A stretch of 64,000 bases of DNA from Vitreoscilla massiliensis (GTDB taxonomy: Bacteria > Pseudomonadota > Gammaproteobacteria > Burkholderiales > Neisseriaceae): assembly GCF_001457815.1 (NCBI RefSeq), contig NZ_LN898217.1:1-64000 (forward strand), in the 5' to 3' direction. The notes under the pieces were generated by a model that was not told the DNA's origin, ran no database searches, and worked only from the letters and a program-made list of their open reading frames with translations. The position numbers and the translations under genes were made by a program. Below, in pieces: positions 34,360 through 43,687 of this stretch (position 1 is the first letter of the stretch; the number at the start of each line of letters is the position of its first letter).

Positions 34360-36087
34360 ATGTTCAGTTTCTTTAAGAAAAAATTTAAAAAATCCGAACC
34401 GGAACAAAAACAACCGGAATTAGAGCAAGAGTCCCTCTTGCCAGAAGCAAATGATTCTAACAAGGAAGAAGTGCCACAGGAAGCACAGGACAGCCTTGTT
34501 AACAAACCTGAACCTAGCGCAACACCGATTGTGGCAGAAGTTGCCACTGTCATTACTGAGCCAGAACAAGTTCCCGAGAGTGTGAATGCGCTGCGCTTCG
34601 ATGATTTGGATGCGCCAGCGGCCACTGCTGCCCCTGCAACACCTGCACAATCCACTGTTGCCGCACCTATTGCCGAGCCTGAAGTCGAAGTGACGCCTGC
34701 GCCAACGCCTGCGCCTACAGTGGCAGCCACCGCAGCACCGACAGCCGCACCGACCGTGGCTCCTACGGTGATGCCTACTGCCATGCCGACACCAGCCCCC
34801 ACAGCTGCACCCGTGCTTGAGGACATGCAGCCTGTAAACGCAGCAGCGGCAGAAAAACCAACAGCAGAGCTTGCTATCGAAGCAGCAGATGAAATCGCCA
34901 CTGAGACAGACACCGCAGCCAAAACCACAGAACCACAAGGTTGGGCACGCGGCATTGCCCCGAACAAAGCCTTAAGCGGCCATTTAGACGAGGCTGAAAC
35001 CAGCAACACCACCGAAGCTGCAACAGAAGAAACCTCGTTCTTTACCCAAAACTGGACGCGCAATATTGTTGCCGAAGACAAGGAAATTGTGGTCAAACCG
35101 ACCGCGGCTCCGGTGGCAACGGCCGCGCCTGTGGTACAGCAAGACCCGAATCAAAACTTTGAACCCGGCCAAGCCAGCGGCTGGACGGCGCGTTTGAAAC
35201 AAGGCTTGAGCAAATCGCGCGACAAATTGGGCAAATCCTTGGCCGGCGTGTTCGGCGGTGCCGACATCGACGACGACTTGTACGAAGAATTGGAAACCGT
35301 ACTCCTCACCAGCGACATGGGCGTGGAAGCCACCGAGCATTTGTTGGAAGACGTGCGCCAACGTGTAAGCTTAAAAGGTTTGAAAAATCCGCAAGAATTG
35401 CGCGAGGCTTTGAAAGACGCTTTGGTCGATTTGATTGCACCATTGCAGCAGCCATTGGAAATCCCTGCCGATGCCAAACCGTTTGTCATCATGATGGCAG
35501 GCGTGAACGGCGCTGGCAAAACCACCTCCATAGGCAAACTCGCCACCCATTACCAACGCCAAGGCAAATCGGTGTTGTTGGCGGCGGGCGACACCTTCCG
35601 CGCCGCGGCGCGTGAGCAATTGATTGAATGGGGTGCGCGCAACAACGTCACCGTGATTTCACAAGCCACAGGCGACTCCGCTGCCGTGTGTTTCGATGCC
35701 ATGCACGCGGCGCAAGCGCGCGGCACCGACATTGTGCTCGCCGATACCGCCGGCCGTTTGCCAACGCAATTGCACTTGATGGAAGAAATCAAAAAAGTGA
35801 AGCGCGTGATGCAAAAGTCGATGGACACCGCACCACACGAGGTGATTTTGGTACTTGATGCCAATATCGGCCAAAACGCGGTCAACCAAGTGATTGCGTT
35901 TGACGATGCCTTGGGTTTGACCGGCTTGATTTTGACCAAACTCGATGGCACTGCCAAAGGCGGCGTGATTGCGGCTTTAGCCAAGACCCGTCCGATTCCC
36001 ATCCGCTTTATCGGTGTGGGCGAGGGCATTGAGGATTTGCGTCCTTTCAATGCGCGTGATTATGCTGAAGCCTTGTTAGGCGATTGA
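34360..36087 (+). CDS. ftsY: Signal recognition particle receptor FtsY
   Basis: A 575-residue SRP receptor. The first 20 residues are a basic amphipathic FSFFKKKFKK segment. Residues about 20-260 form an acidic, low-complexity A-domain rich in Ala, Pro, Thr and Glu, including imperfect APT/VAPT repeats near 110-150. The NG GTPase domain follows: GVNGAGKTTSIGKLA (P-loop), DTAGRLP, and TKLDGTAKGG. FtsY docks ribosome-SRP complexes at the membrane. The ATG at 34360 gives the usual MFSFF start; a TTG at 34348 is unlikely. Confidence 0.96.
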   Translation: MFSFFKKKFKKSEPEQKQPELEQESLLPEANDSNKEEVPQEAQDSLVNKPEPSATPIVAEVATVITEPEQVPESVNALRFDDLDAPAATAAPATPAQSTVAAPIAEPEVEVTPAPTPAPTVAATAAPTAAPTVAPTVMPTAMPTPAPTAAPVLEDMQPVNAAAAEKPTAELAIEAADEIATETDTAAKTTEPQGWARGIAPNKALSGHLDEAETSNTTEAATEETSFFTQNWTRNIVAEDKEIVVKPTAAPVATAAPVVQQDPNQNFEPGQASGWTARLKQGLSKSRDKLGKSLAGVFGGADIDDDLYEELETVLLTSDMGVEATEHLLEDVRQRVSLKGLKNPQELREALKDALVDLIAPLQQPLEIPADAKPFVIMMAGVNGAGKTTSIGKLATHYQRQGKSVLLAAGDTFRAAAREQLIEWGARNNVTVISQATGDSAAVCFDAMHAAQARGTDIVLADTAGRLPTQLHLMEEIKKVKRVMQKSMDTAPHEVILVLDANIGQNAVNQVIAFDDALGLTGLILTKLDGTAKGGVIAALAKTRPIPIRFIGVGEGIEDLRPFNARDYAEALLGD

Positions 36088-36090
36088 TAA

Positions 36091-36103
36091 GCGGCCTGTA
36101 AAC
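36091..36103 (+). repeat. Single DUS in the 5' leader of the DMT permease gene
   Basis: GCGGCCTGTAAAC lies between the ftsY stop and the next ATG, 4 nt before that ATG. It occupies the spot where a Shine-Dalgarno sequence would sit. Confidence 0.6.
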
Positions 36104-36107
36104 ACCA

Positions 36108-36965
36108 ATGACCCGTACCCGCGCCTTACTCAACATGCATTTTGCGACCATATTCTTTGGTCTGTCGGGCGTGTTCGCCGCTTTGATACCGTCCTCGGCC
36201 ATCTCGGTGGTGTGGGGGCGCACCGCCATTGCGGTGGTGGTGTTGTTTTTGGTGTGTGCGCTGAAAAAACGCTTGCCGTGGCAAGGCGTGGCCGCCAAAG
36301 AAATCGGCCAATTGCTGCTTATTGGCTGTTTGCTCGGCGTTCATTGGTGGTCGTTTTTCTATGCCATCAAGCTAGGCGGTGTTGCCATCGGCACGCTGGG
36401 CTTCTCGTGTTTTCCCGCCGCCATCGCCATCATCGAGGCCGTGGTGTTCAAAGACCGCATCAGCAAACTGGAATTGGCCTTAATCGGCTTGATTACGCTG
36501 GGTTTGGTATTGGTCACGCCCAGCTTTAATTTTGCCAACCAAGGCACGGTCGGTTTGTTGTGGGGCATTTTCTCTGGTGTGATTTATGCGGTGATAGCGG
36601 CCTGTAACCGTGTGGGCGCGGCCAAACGCCAAGCCTCATCTTTGCAAGCGTGTTGGTGGCAATTCTTTGCCATCACCGTGGTGACGGCATTTGCCGCACC
36701 GCAATTGGCTGAGTTAAGCAATATGGGCTGGTTGTGGCTCGCCTGTTTGGGCGTATTGTGTACGGGTTTGGCCTATTGGCTGTTTATCGACAGCCTGTCC
36801 GCCATCAATGCGCGCACGGCTGCGATGATATTTGCATTAGAACCGGTGTACGCCATCGCCATCGCTTGGGCATTCTTACACGATGTACCGAGTTTGCGCA
36901 TGTTGCTCGGCGGCGGTCTCATCATCGCCGCGGTGGTGTTGTCGGCGCGCTTCAAAGCGTCTTGA
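36108..36965 (+). CDS. EamA/DMT-superfamily permease
   Basis: A 285-residue inner-membrane permease with ten predicted helices in two EamA repeats (about 8-135 and 145-280). The closing IFALEPVYAIAIAWAFLHD block is typical. Substrate unknown; family members export amino acids, nucleosides or drugs. It lies 20 bp after ftsY and 9 bp before ftsE, likely in one transcript. No clear Shine-Dalgarno because a DUS fills the leader. A second DUS (36597-36607) lies inside. Confidence 0.82.
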   Translation: MTRTRALLNMHFATIFFGLSGVFAALIPSSAISVVWGRTAIAVVVLFLVCALKKRLPWQGVAAKEIGQLLLIGCLLGVHWWSFFYAIKLGGVAIGTLGFSCFPAAIAIIEAVVFKDRISKLELALIGLITLGLVLVTPSFNFANQGTVGLLWGIFSGVIYAVIAACNRVGAAKRQASSLQACWWQFFAITVVTAFAAPQLAELSNMGWLWLACLGVLCTGLAYWLFIDSLSAINARTAAMIFALEPVYAIAIAWAFLHDVPSLRMLLGGGLIIAAVVLSARFKAS

Positions 36966-36974
36966 AAGGCACAG

Positions 36975-37628
36975 ATGATTAAGTTTGAACAAGTCAGTAA
37001 AACCTATCCTGGTGGCCATGCGGCCTTAAAAAACCTCAGTTTCAAAATCGACAAAGGCGAGATGATATTCTTGGCCGGTCATTCTGGTGCGGGCAAATCG
37101 ACAATCTTGAAATTGATTGCCGGCATCACCAAACCGTCTGAAGGCGTGGTGCGCTTGAACCAACATGTGTTGGGCGATTTGTCCGACAACCATTTGGGCT
37201 TTTTGCGCCAACACATCGGCATTGTGTTTCAAGACCACAAGATTTTGTTCGACCGCGATGTGCTGGCCAATGTGATGTTGCCTTTGGTGATTTCCGGCGC
37301 TTACAGCAAGAAAGATGCGCTGAAGCGGGCGCGTGTGGCGATAGACAAAGTCGGCTTGGCCGGCAAGGAAACCGCCATGCCAGTGACGCTGTCTGGCGGT
37401 GAGCAGCAGCGCTTGTGCATCGCTCGTGCGGTGGTGAATCAACCGACTTTGTTGATAGCCGATGAACCGTCGGCCAATTTAGACCGCGCTTACGCGCTCG
37501 ACATCATGGAATTGTTCAGCTCCTTCCACAAAGCCGGTACCACCGTGGTGGTGGCCGCGCACGATGAAACCCTGATGGCCGATTATGGCCATCGCATTTT
37601 ACGTTTACAACAAGGCAGATTGATCTGA
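36975..37628 (+). CDS. ftsE: Cell-division ATP-binding protein FtsE
   Basis: A 217-residue ABC ATPase: Walker A GHSGAGKST (about 36-44), signature LSGGEQQRLCIARA (about 137-150), Walker B LLIADEPSANLD (about 157-168). Together with FtsX it regulates peptidoglycan hydrolases at the septum. The stop codon overlaps the ftsX start in TGATG. Confidence 0.96.
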   Translation: MIKFEQVSKTYPGGHAALKNLSFKIDKGEMIFLAGHSGAGKSTILKLIAGITKPSEGVVRLNQHVLGDLSDNHLGFLRQHIGIVFQDHKILFDRDVLANVMLPLVISGAYSKKDALKRARVAIDKVGLAGKETAMPVTLSGGEQQRLCIARAVVNQPTLLIADEPSANLDRAYALDIMELFSSFHKAGTTVVVAAHDETLMADYGHRILRLQQGRLI

Positions 37629-38545
37629 TGAGTCACGCGCTATCCATGCACAAACATGCCGCCGCTCGGGCCTTCAAGACGTTTGTGCGCCAACCTTTGG
37701 GCAGTTTGCTGATTTTGGTGATGCTGGGCATCGCCTTAACCTTGCCACTGGCCTTGTATCTGATTGTGCAGTCCAACCAACACATGTTGGGACAACTGAC
37801 ATCCACGCCACAAATCACCGTGTTCATGGCTTTGAGCGCCGAGCAAAAAGACATCAATGCGGTACAAGCCAGTTTGCAAAAGCGGCCTGAATTCAGCCAA
37901 GTCGAGTATGTGAGCAAGCAGCAAGCGTTGGCGCAAATGCAAGACAGCATGGGCGAACAAGACTTGGTGTCCATGCTGGACGAAAATCCGCTGCCAGACG
38001 CGTTTGTGCTCACGCCCAAGCCCGATACCACCCCAGCGCAATTGCAAGCCTTACAGGCCGAGTTAGCGACCTTGCCCATGGTGGATTTGGCGCAAATGGA
38101 CGCCGAATGGATGCAAACGCTGTACCGCATCAACCATGTGGTGCGGCAATTGGTGTGGTTCTTGGCCATTACCCTGTGCGTGGCCTTTGTTTTGGTGGCG
38201 CACAACACCATCCGTTTGCAAATTTTGACGCAAAAAGAAGAAATCGAAATCACCAAATTATTGGGCGCGCCATCGTCGTTTATCCGCCGCCCGTTTTTGT
38301 ACCAAGCGTGGTGGCAAGGCTTTTTGGCCTTGCTCATCAGCGTGGGGCTGTGCTGGTATTTGATTCAAGTGAGCACGCCCATGCTCAAATCATTGTTTGC
38401 ACCGTATGGCATCCAAATGACGTGGCGCTTTTTCAACCTGCCTGAATTGGCAGTGTTATTGGGCTTGATGACGGTATTGGCCATAGGCGGCGCCAGTTTT
38501 GCTACCCGCCAACACCTGCGCCATTTCCGCGCCAAAACCCATTGA
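37628..38545 (+). CDS. ftsX: Cell-division protein FtsX
   Basis: A 305-residue membrane protein with four helices (about 22-46, 175-197, 226-252, 270-295) and a periplasmic loop of about 130 residues between the first two. It is the transmembrane half of the FtsEX complex. A one-base overlap with ftsE implies coupling. It contains one minor-form uptake word (37882-37891) and one major-form copy (38051-38060). Confidence 0.95.
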   Translation: MSHALSMHKHAAARAFKTFVRQPLGSLLILVMLGIALTLPLALYLIVQSNQHMLGQLTSTPQITVFMALSAEQKDINAVQASLQKRPEFSQVEYVSKQQALAQMQDSMGEQDLVSMLDENPLPDAFVLTPKPDTTPAQLQALQAELATLPMVDLAQMDAEWMQTLYRINHVVRQLVWFLAITLCVAFVLVAHNTIRLQILTQKEEIEITKLLGAPSSFIRRPFLYQAWWQGFLALLISVGLCWYLIQVSTPMLKSLFAPYGIQMTWRFFNLPELAVLLGLMTVLAIGGASFATRQHLRHFRAKTH

Positions 38546-38627
38546 TGTGGGCAGCATCTTGGTTTGATAAAAGCGTTAGACGCTGCGCGGCTTAAGCATT
38601 ACACTGCCGCTATTACGACACACCCAA

Positions 38628-38660
38628 AAACAGCGTTCAGGCCGCATCTGAACGCTGTTT
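38628..38660 (+). terminator. Intrinsic terminator after ftsX
   Basis: AAACAGCGTTCAG and its complement form a 13-bp stem with loop GCCGCAT. The left arm plus loop contains TTCAGGCCGC, the complement of the minor uptake word. Confidence 0.75.
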
Positions 38661-38673
38661 GAACTGATAAACC

Positions 38674-39324
38674 ATGAAAAACACCCCCATCCCCATCGTG
38701 CCTTGGCGCGCGCCGTCGCTGTGGTCGCTCCAGCCTTATCCCTTGCTGGTCAGCATCGTGTCTTTGTTTGGCTTTGGCATAGGCGATGGCTTGCTGTTGC
38801 AGTCGCATTTGGGCAACTCGCCGTGGACGATTTTTGCCGAAGGTCTGTCGCTGCACACACCTTTGTCGGTGGGCATGTCCAGCATGTTGCTCAGCGCCCT
38901 CATCTTGCTGTTGTGGTGGCCGTTGCGCATCAAAATCGGCCTGAACACGATATTGAATGCGGTTCTGATTGCCATTGCCATAGACGTCACCCGTCAATAC
39001 GTCCCAACGCCGACACTGCTGTGGCAACAACTCGCCTTAGGCATTTCAGGCATCGTGTTGGCAGGCATTTGTGGCGCGTTTTATTTGAGCGTCAACATGG
39101 GCGCAGGGCCGCGCGATGGTGTGATGGTGGCACTGAGCGCACGCACAGGCATGTCTGTGCCCAAGATACGCACGTTGATGGAGGTGTTTGCCTGTCTCAG
39201 CGGTTGGCTGTTGGGCGGCACGGTTGGGCTGGGCACCATCGCCTTTGCCTTGTTAATCGGCCCGGTATTGGGCCTCACCCTTAAGCTGTTTCGGCGTTGC
39301 TATCCACACACAAGCGGCCTGTAA
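38674..39324 (+). CDS. YitT/YczE-family membrane protein
   Basis: A 216-residue inner-membrane protein with about five to six helices. The segments GIGDGLLLQSHLGNSPWTIFAEGL and NMGAGPRDGVMVALS are typical of the YczE/YitT family, whose function is not established. The last three codons and stop (SGL*) are supplied by a DUS copy at 39312-39324. It starts 13 bp past the ftsX terminator and may be independently transcribed. Confidence 0.78.
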   Translation: MKNTPIPIVPWRAPSLWSLQPYPLLVSIVSLFGFGIGDGLLLQSHLGNSPWTIFAEGLSLHTPLSVGMSSMLLSALILLLWWPLRIKIGLNTILNAVLIAIAIDVTRQYVPTPTLLWQQLALGISGIVLAGICGAFYLSVNMGAGPRDGVMVALSARTGMSVPKIRTLMEVFACLSGWLLGGTVGLGTIAFALLIGPVLGLTLKLFRRCYPHTSGL

Positions 39325-39402
39325 GTCCACAAACAGCCACAAAAAAGCCTCGGATGATACCGAGGCTTTGTTTATGCAGTTAAATGAGTTTACAGGCCGC
39401 TT
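39312..39402. repeat. Far-spaced inverted DUS pair flanking a terminator
   Basis: AAGCGGCCTGTAA (39312-39324) and TTTACAGGCCGCTT (39389-39402) face each other across 64 bp that contain a separate strong hairpin (39344-39369). Confidence 0.65.
39344..39369. terminator. Intrinsic terminator between YitT-like gene and murJ
   Basis: AAAGCCTCGG and its complement form a 10-bp stem with a 6-nt loop, with A-rich and T-rich flanks on both sides. It can end both converging transcripts. Confidence 0.85.
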
Positions 39403-39403
39403 A

Positions 39404-40960
39404 TCATGCTTCTGAGCGCTTAAAGTGACGCGGGCGGAAACCCATGATGCCCAAGGCAACAAAATACACCAGTGCACCGATGCCGACCAAACCCATCAAT
39501 TGCAAGGCACGGATGTGACCTGAGTGATACCAGTCAAACACATACACGGTTTGCGCATGCAATAACAACCACAACACGCCACCCATCGCCGCCACCGCCA
39601 CCACCAATTTGATGAGGAAGCTGCGCCAGCCGCTTTTCGGTTGGTAAAAGCCTTTCACACGCAACAACACATACAGCAAGATGGCATTCAAGCACGCGCC
39701 CAAACCAATGGCCAAGGCCAAGCCCGCATGTTTATAGCCTTCGGCAAACATTTGGATGAAGGTAAAGTTCATGATTTGGGTCACAGTCAAGGTGAAGATG
39801 GCGATTTTGACTGGGGTTTTGATGTTTTGACGCGAATAAAAACCCGGTGCCAATACCTTCACCACAATCATGCCGACCAAACCAATGGCATAGGCGACCA
39901 GTGCCCATTGCGTATTGACCGCGTCCAAGGCGCTGAACTCGTTGTACATGAACAAAGTCGCCACCAACGGAAACGCCAACACACCCAAGCCCACGGCTGC
40001 AGGCAAGGTCAATAACAGACACAGGCGCAAGCCCCAATCGAGCAAGGCGGAGAAATTGGTGGTGTCATTATTGGCAGCGTGTTTGGACAAGGTTGGTAAC
40101 AAAATCGTGCCCAAGGCCACGCCCAACACGCCGGTTGGCAACTCCATTAAACGGTCGGCGTAATACATCCACGATACCGAACCGGCCACTAGGAACGAAG
40201 CGAAAATGGTGTTAATCACCAACGACACTTGCGACACGGATACACCCAAGATGGCCGGCGCCATGTTCAGCAACACGCGTCTGACCGCGGCGTCTTTGAA
40301 ATTGACTTTCGGCATTTGCAAGAAACCCAAACGCGCCAGCGCCGGCAATTGGAACGCCAATTGCAAGATTCCGCCCACAAACACCGCCCATGCCAAGGCC
40401 AAAGCCGGTGGGTCGAAATATGGGGTGAAAAACAGCGCAAACACGATGAACGAAATGTTCAAAAACGTCGGTGTGAACGCCGGTATCGAAAACTGGTGGT
40501 AAGTATTCAAAATACTGCCGACCAAGCTCGACAGCGAAATCAGCAAAATATACGGAAACGTGATGCGCAACATCGTCGCCGCCAACTCGAATTTGTCGGC
40601 GCTGGTGGCGAAACCGGGGGCGGTGATGTAAATAATCCATGGTGCTGCCAAAATACCGATGGCAGTGACGATGACGAGAATAAAACTGAGCAAACCGGTG
40701 ATGTGTTGCACAAAAGCCTTGGTGGCTTCGGGCGAACGGGTTTGGCGGTATTCAGCCAATATCGGCACGAAAGCTTGAGAAAATGCCCCTTCGGCAAAAA
40801 TGCGTCTGAGTAAATTGGGAAGTTTGAAAGCCACAAAAAAAGCATCGGTGGCCATGCCTGCGCCAAACATGCGCGCAATAATGGCATCACGAATAAAACC
40901 CAATATTCGCGACACCATGGTCATGCTACTGACCTTGGCTAGGGTTTTTAATAAATTCAT
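39404..40960 (-). CDS. murJ: Lipid II flippase MurJ
   Basis: A 518-residue polytopic protein of the MOP exporter superfamily with about fourteen helices. The start MNLLKTLAKVSSMTMVSRIL and the RDAIIARMFGAG segment are standard for MurJ. It moves lipid II across the inner membrane for peptidoglycan synthesis. Monocistronic on the minus strand, ending within 2 bp of a DUS copy. Confidence 0.95.
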   Translation of the reverse strand: MNLLKTLAKVSSMTMVSRILGFIRDAIIARMFGAGMATDAFFVAFKLPNLLRRIFAEGAFSQAFVPILAEYRQTRSPEATKAFVQHITGLLSFILVIVTAIGILAAPWIIYITAPGFATSADKFELAATMLRITFPYILLISLSSLVGSILNTYHQFSIPAFTPTFLNISFIVFALFFTPYFDPPALALAWAVFVGGILQLAFQLPALARLGFLQMPKVNFKDAAVRRVLLNMAPAILGVSVSQVSLVINTIFASFLVAGSVSWMYYADRLMELPTGVLGVALGTILLPTLSKHAANNDTTNFSALLDWGLRLCLLLTLPAAVGLGVLAFPLVATLFMYNEFSALDAVNTQWALVAYAIGLVGMIVVKVLAPGFYSRQNIKTPVKIAIFTLTVTQIMNFTFIQMFAEGYKHAGLALAIGLGACLNAILLYVLLRVKGFYQPKSGWRSFLIKLVVAVAAMGGVLWLLLHAQTVYVFDWYHSGHIRALQLMGLVGIGALVYFVALGIMGFRPRHFKRSEA

Positions 40961-41131
40961 CGTAATACACGGGTTAGATCATAAAGGCGAGAGTGTACAC
41001 CGAAGCGTGTCACAAAGTATCTAGGCATGTTGATTTACAGTGACTTTCATCTGTTTTTACTTTATGTTATTTGTGTGAAAAAGAGCCATATCTCAAGACA
41101 TGCACTCTAAGAGCGCACAATGCGCGACCTT

Positions 41132-41166
41132 CACCACGTTTCTTTAAGTCAGGAACGAACGTGGTG
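41132..41166 (+). promoter_or_regulatory. Leader hairpin upstream of a methyltransferase gene
   Basis: CACCACGTT and AACGTGGTG form a perfect 9-bp stem with a 17-nt loop, 29 nt before the start codon of the next gene. It has no T-run, so it is not a terminator on this strand. Could affect translation or mRNA stability. Confidence 0.45.
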
Positions 41167-41195
41167 GTCATTTAAAACACTGTGTTGGAGAAACA

Positions 41196-42737
41196 ATGAT
41201 AGATTGGTCAGACGGCTACCATACAGAAGCCTTATACACCTATGGCTATTACAAAGAACTCAGCCCCAGCTTGCAAAAATTGGCGGTCTTGTTGGCTGGT
41301 TACGAGCCTTTGCCCAGCAGCGACGACGATGTGCACATGGAGCTGGGCTTTGGCCAAGGCATCAGCATCAACATCCATGCGGCCAGCCAAGCCGGTCGCT
41401 ACATAGGCAACGACTTCAACCCCAGCCATGTCGCCCATGCACAATGGTTGGCACAAGCCGCACACACGCACATCGAACTCAGTGACGACAGCTTTGCGCA
41501 AATGGATGCGCGCACCGATTTGCCGATGTGCAACAGCATCAGCTTGCATGGCATTTGGAGCTGGATTAACGATGAAAATCGCCAACACATCATCAACATC
41601 ATCCAAAAACACTTAAAACCCGGTGGCATCGTCTACAACAGCTACAATTCCATCAGCGGCCACGCCGGCTTTTTGCCGTGGCGACACATGATGTGGCAGC
41701 ATTTCCAGCAACAAACCGGCACGGCCTTGGAACGCATAGGCCATACCATCGAGCATTTCTCGGCCATGTTTGAAAAAAATCCGACCTTGCTCGCCAACAA
41801 CCCGGTATTGAAATCCACATGGGAGCGCATCCAAGCGGCCGACCGCCATTACTTGCTACACGAGTATTTCAATGCCAATTGGGACTGTTTTTCACTCAGC
41901 CAAGTCAATGAACAAATGCAAAGCGCCAAATTGCAATTTGTCGGCACCACCGCTTCCAATGCTTACATCAACCATCTGGCCATGGATGAAAACCGCTTGG
42001 CACAAGTGCAAGCCCAGCCCAATGTGTTGGCAGCCGAATCCTGGCGCGATGCCTTGCTCGGCAATACCTTCCGCCAAGACTTGTACATCAAAGGCGGCGA
42101 AGCCTTAAGCCAACCAGGCATTTTGCGCCGCTTACAACAAGTGCATTTTGTCTGCAGTGTTGAGGCCAGCAATTTCGGCAATTTCTTGTTTTCCACCCAA
42201 GACAGCCGCCATTTCAATGCCGATTTGTTTGATCCGGTTAAAGCGCTGTTGGTGGCGGACAATTACGCGCCCAAATCGTTTGCGCAAATACAGGCCGCTG
42301 TGGACAGCAAATACTCGTGGCAACACATCTTGCAACTGTTATTGCTGAAAATCCATGTGGGCCAATTGCAACCATGTGTGGCAGCCGCCAGCGACCAAAC
42401 CCGCCAACAATGCCATGATTTGAATCTGGCCTTATTGGGCAAAATGGATGACAAAGTCAGCGGCGTGTATGTGGCCAGTCCGGTTACCGGCATGGCCCTG
42501 ACTTTGGAATTCATCTATGCTTGGGCTTTGCGCACTTGGTTGCTCAAACCTGCGGCCAGTCTAGACGACATTGCCGAAAACATTTGGCAAGGTTTGCAAA
42601 CCCACAATCAAGTGTTGATTGATGAGAACGGCAACAAACTCGTCAGTCGCGAAGAACATATGCAATTAATCCACAGTAAATTGGCGCAGGCGCAAAGCTT
42701 GCGTGCCTTGTGGCAAGCCTTGGGTTTATTGCCTTAA
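41196..42737 (+). CDS. Class I methyltransferase with C-terminal regulatory domain
   Basis: A 513-residue protein. Residues about 40-190 form an S-adenosylmethionine-binding fold (ELGFGQGISINIHAA is motif I, then LHGIWSWI and HLKPGGIVYNSYNS). Residues about 210-300 resemble the PKMT/methyltransferase regulatory domain, and the rest is a helical C-terminal extension. Proteins of this build methylate proteins such as outer-membrane proteins in Rickettsia; the target here is unknown. TTGGAGAAAC precedes the ATG. A leader hairpin lies upstream. Confidence 0.8.
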   Translation: MIDWSDGYHTEALYTYGYYKELSPSLQKLAVLLAGYEPLPSSDDDVHMELGFGQGISINIHAASQAGRYIGNDFNPSHVAHAQWLAQAAHTHIELSDDSFAQMDARTDLPMCNSISLHGIWSWINDENRQHIINIIQKHLKPGGIVYNSYNSISGHAGFLPWRHMMWQHFQQQTGTALERIGHTIEHFSAMFEKNPTLLANNPVLKSTWERIQAADRHYLLHEYFNANWDCFSLSQVNEQMQSAKLQFVGTTASNAYINHLAMDENRLAQVQAQPNVLAAESWRDALLGNTFRQDLYIKGGEALSQPGILRRLQQVHFVCSVEASNFGNFLFSTQDSRHFNADLFDPVKALLVADNYAPKSFAQIQAAVDSKYSWQHILQLLLLKIHVGQLQPCVAAASDQTRQQCHDLNLALLGKMDDKVSGVYVASPVTGMALTLEFIYAWALRTWLLKPAASLDDIAENIWQGLQTHNQVLIDENGNKLVSREEHMQLIHSKLAQAQSLRALWQALGLLP

Positions 42738-42751
42738 GTCAGAGTGCAAAC

Positions 42752-42777
42752 AAAAAGCCCCCAATGGGGCTTTTTTT
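42752..42777. terminator. Intrinsic terminator after the methyltransferase gene
   Basis: AAAAAGCCCC with GGGGCTTTTT and a 4-nt loop, followed by T7 on the plus strand. Confidence 0.9.
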
Positions 42778-42803
42778 GATGACCAGATGTAAAAGCGCTA
42801 AGT

Positions 42804-43487
42804 TTAGCGGTGTTGGCGATACGGCTCGTCTACCGCCACAAAAGTCTGCTCTTGTAAGGCGGCCTGTACCCACTTATCCACCGCAGGATGCGCTTGGATG
42901 CGAGCCATGTACGCGAGTGTGAGTTCATTCACGGGCAGGGCATAGCTTTTCAAACGCGTCACCACCGGCGCGTAAAACGCATCGGCTATGCAAAATTCAC
43001 CAAACAAATACTCGCGCCCATCGGCCAAGAGTTTGCCCCACACGCTTTCTAAATACGCCACATCGGCGCGCAAAGCCGCGTTTTCCTGCCACAAAGTCTG
43101 ACCAATAGCCGCCAAATCGGCATCGATGTTCATCGGGCAGGCATTGCGCAAAGCGTTAAAGCCGCTGTGCATTTCGGCGCTGATGGCACGCGCATGCGCA
43201 CGCGCTGCCTTATCGCGCGGCCACAAGGCTTTGTCAGGGAAGCTTTCGGCCACGTATTCGGCAATCGCCAAGCTGTCCCATACCGTGATGTCACCATCGA
43301 CCAATACCGGCACTTTGCCCGCCGCCGAAACCTTGCCAATGTTTTGTTTGAACGCACCATCGGCACTGAAATCATCAAAAGCCAATGCGTGTTCGGTATA
43401 AGGCACGGCAAACGCATCCAGCAACACGCCAGCGCGCATAGACCACGAAGAGTAGTTTTTATTCCCAATGTACAAACTCAGCATCAC
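42804..43487 (-). CDS. Glutathione S-transferase family protein
   Basis: A 227-residue soluble GST. The thioredoxin-fold half (about 1-85) carries NKNYSSWSMRAGVLL, where Ser/Ser-Trp replaces the Cys/Tyr found in other classes, and GKVPVLVDGDITVWDSLAIAEYV, the glutathione gamma-glutamyl site. The helical half follows. The likely role is glutathione conjugation or peroxide metabolism. Two start codons lie in tandem (43487 and 43484). A DUS-like copy (42859-42868) lies in the gene. Confidence 0.85.
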   Translation of the reverse strand: MMLSLYIGNKNYSSWSMRAGVLLDAFAVPYTEHALAFDDFSADGAFKQNIGKVSAAGKVPVLVDGDITVWDSLAIAEYVAESFPDKALWPRDKAARAHARAISAEMHSGFNALRNACPMNIDADLAAIGQTLWQENAALRADVAYLESVWGKLLADGREYLFGEFCIADAFYAPVVTRLKSYALPVNELTLAYMARIQAHPAVDKWVQAALQEQTFVAVDEPYRQHR

Positions 43488-43568
43488 ATAATCTTTCTAT
43501 TAATAAATAATTACTTACATCAACACCATGTTAACAAAAACGGGCTAACATCAACATTGTCCACACAA

Positions 43569-43687
43569 TTATCCACAGCTTGGCGCGTAAATACGATGTT
43601 AATTGTATTTCGCACTGCAATAAGTGTGTTTTGCCTAAATCTTAAGCAGCTTAAGACTGGCAAATCTGTGCATAACTTTGTGGATAA
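43569..43687. promoter_or_regulatory. Scattered DnaA-box-like sites
   Basis: TTATCCACA (43569, plus), TGTGCATAA (43667, reverse) and TGTGGATAA (43679, reverse). A further reverse copy lies in the adjacent gene near 43807. These are less compact than the other two clusters. Confidence 0.4.

Noticed and set aside
34348..34360. TTG start for ftsY, and TTG start for aroG at 3672
   Set aside because: Nearby ATG codons give N-termini that match the families.
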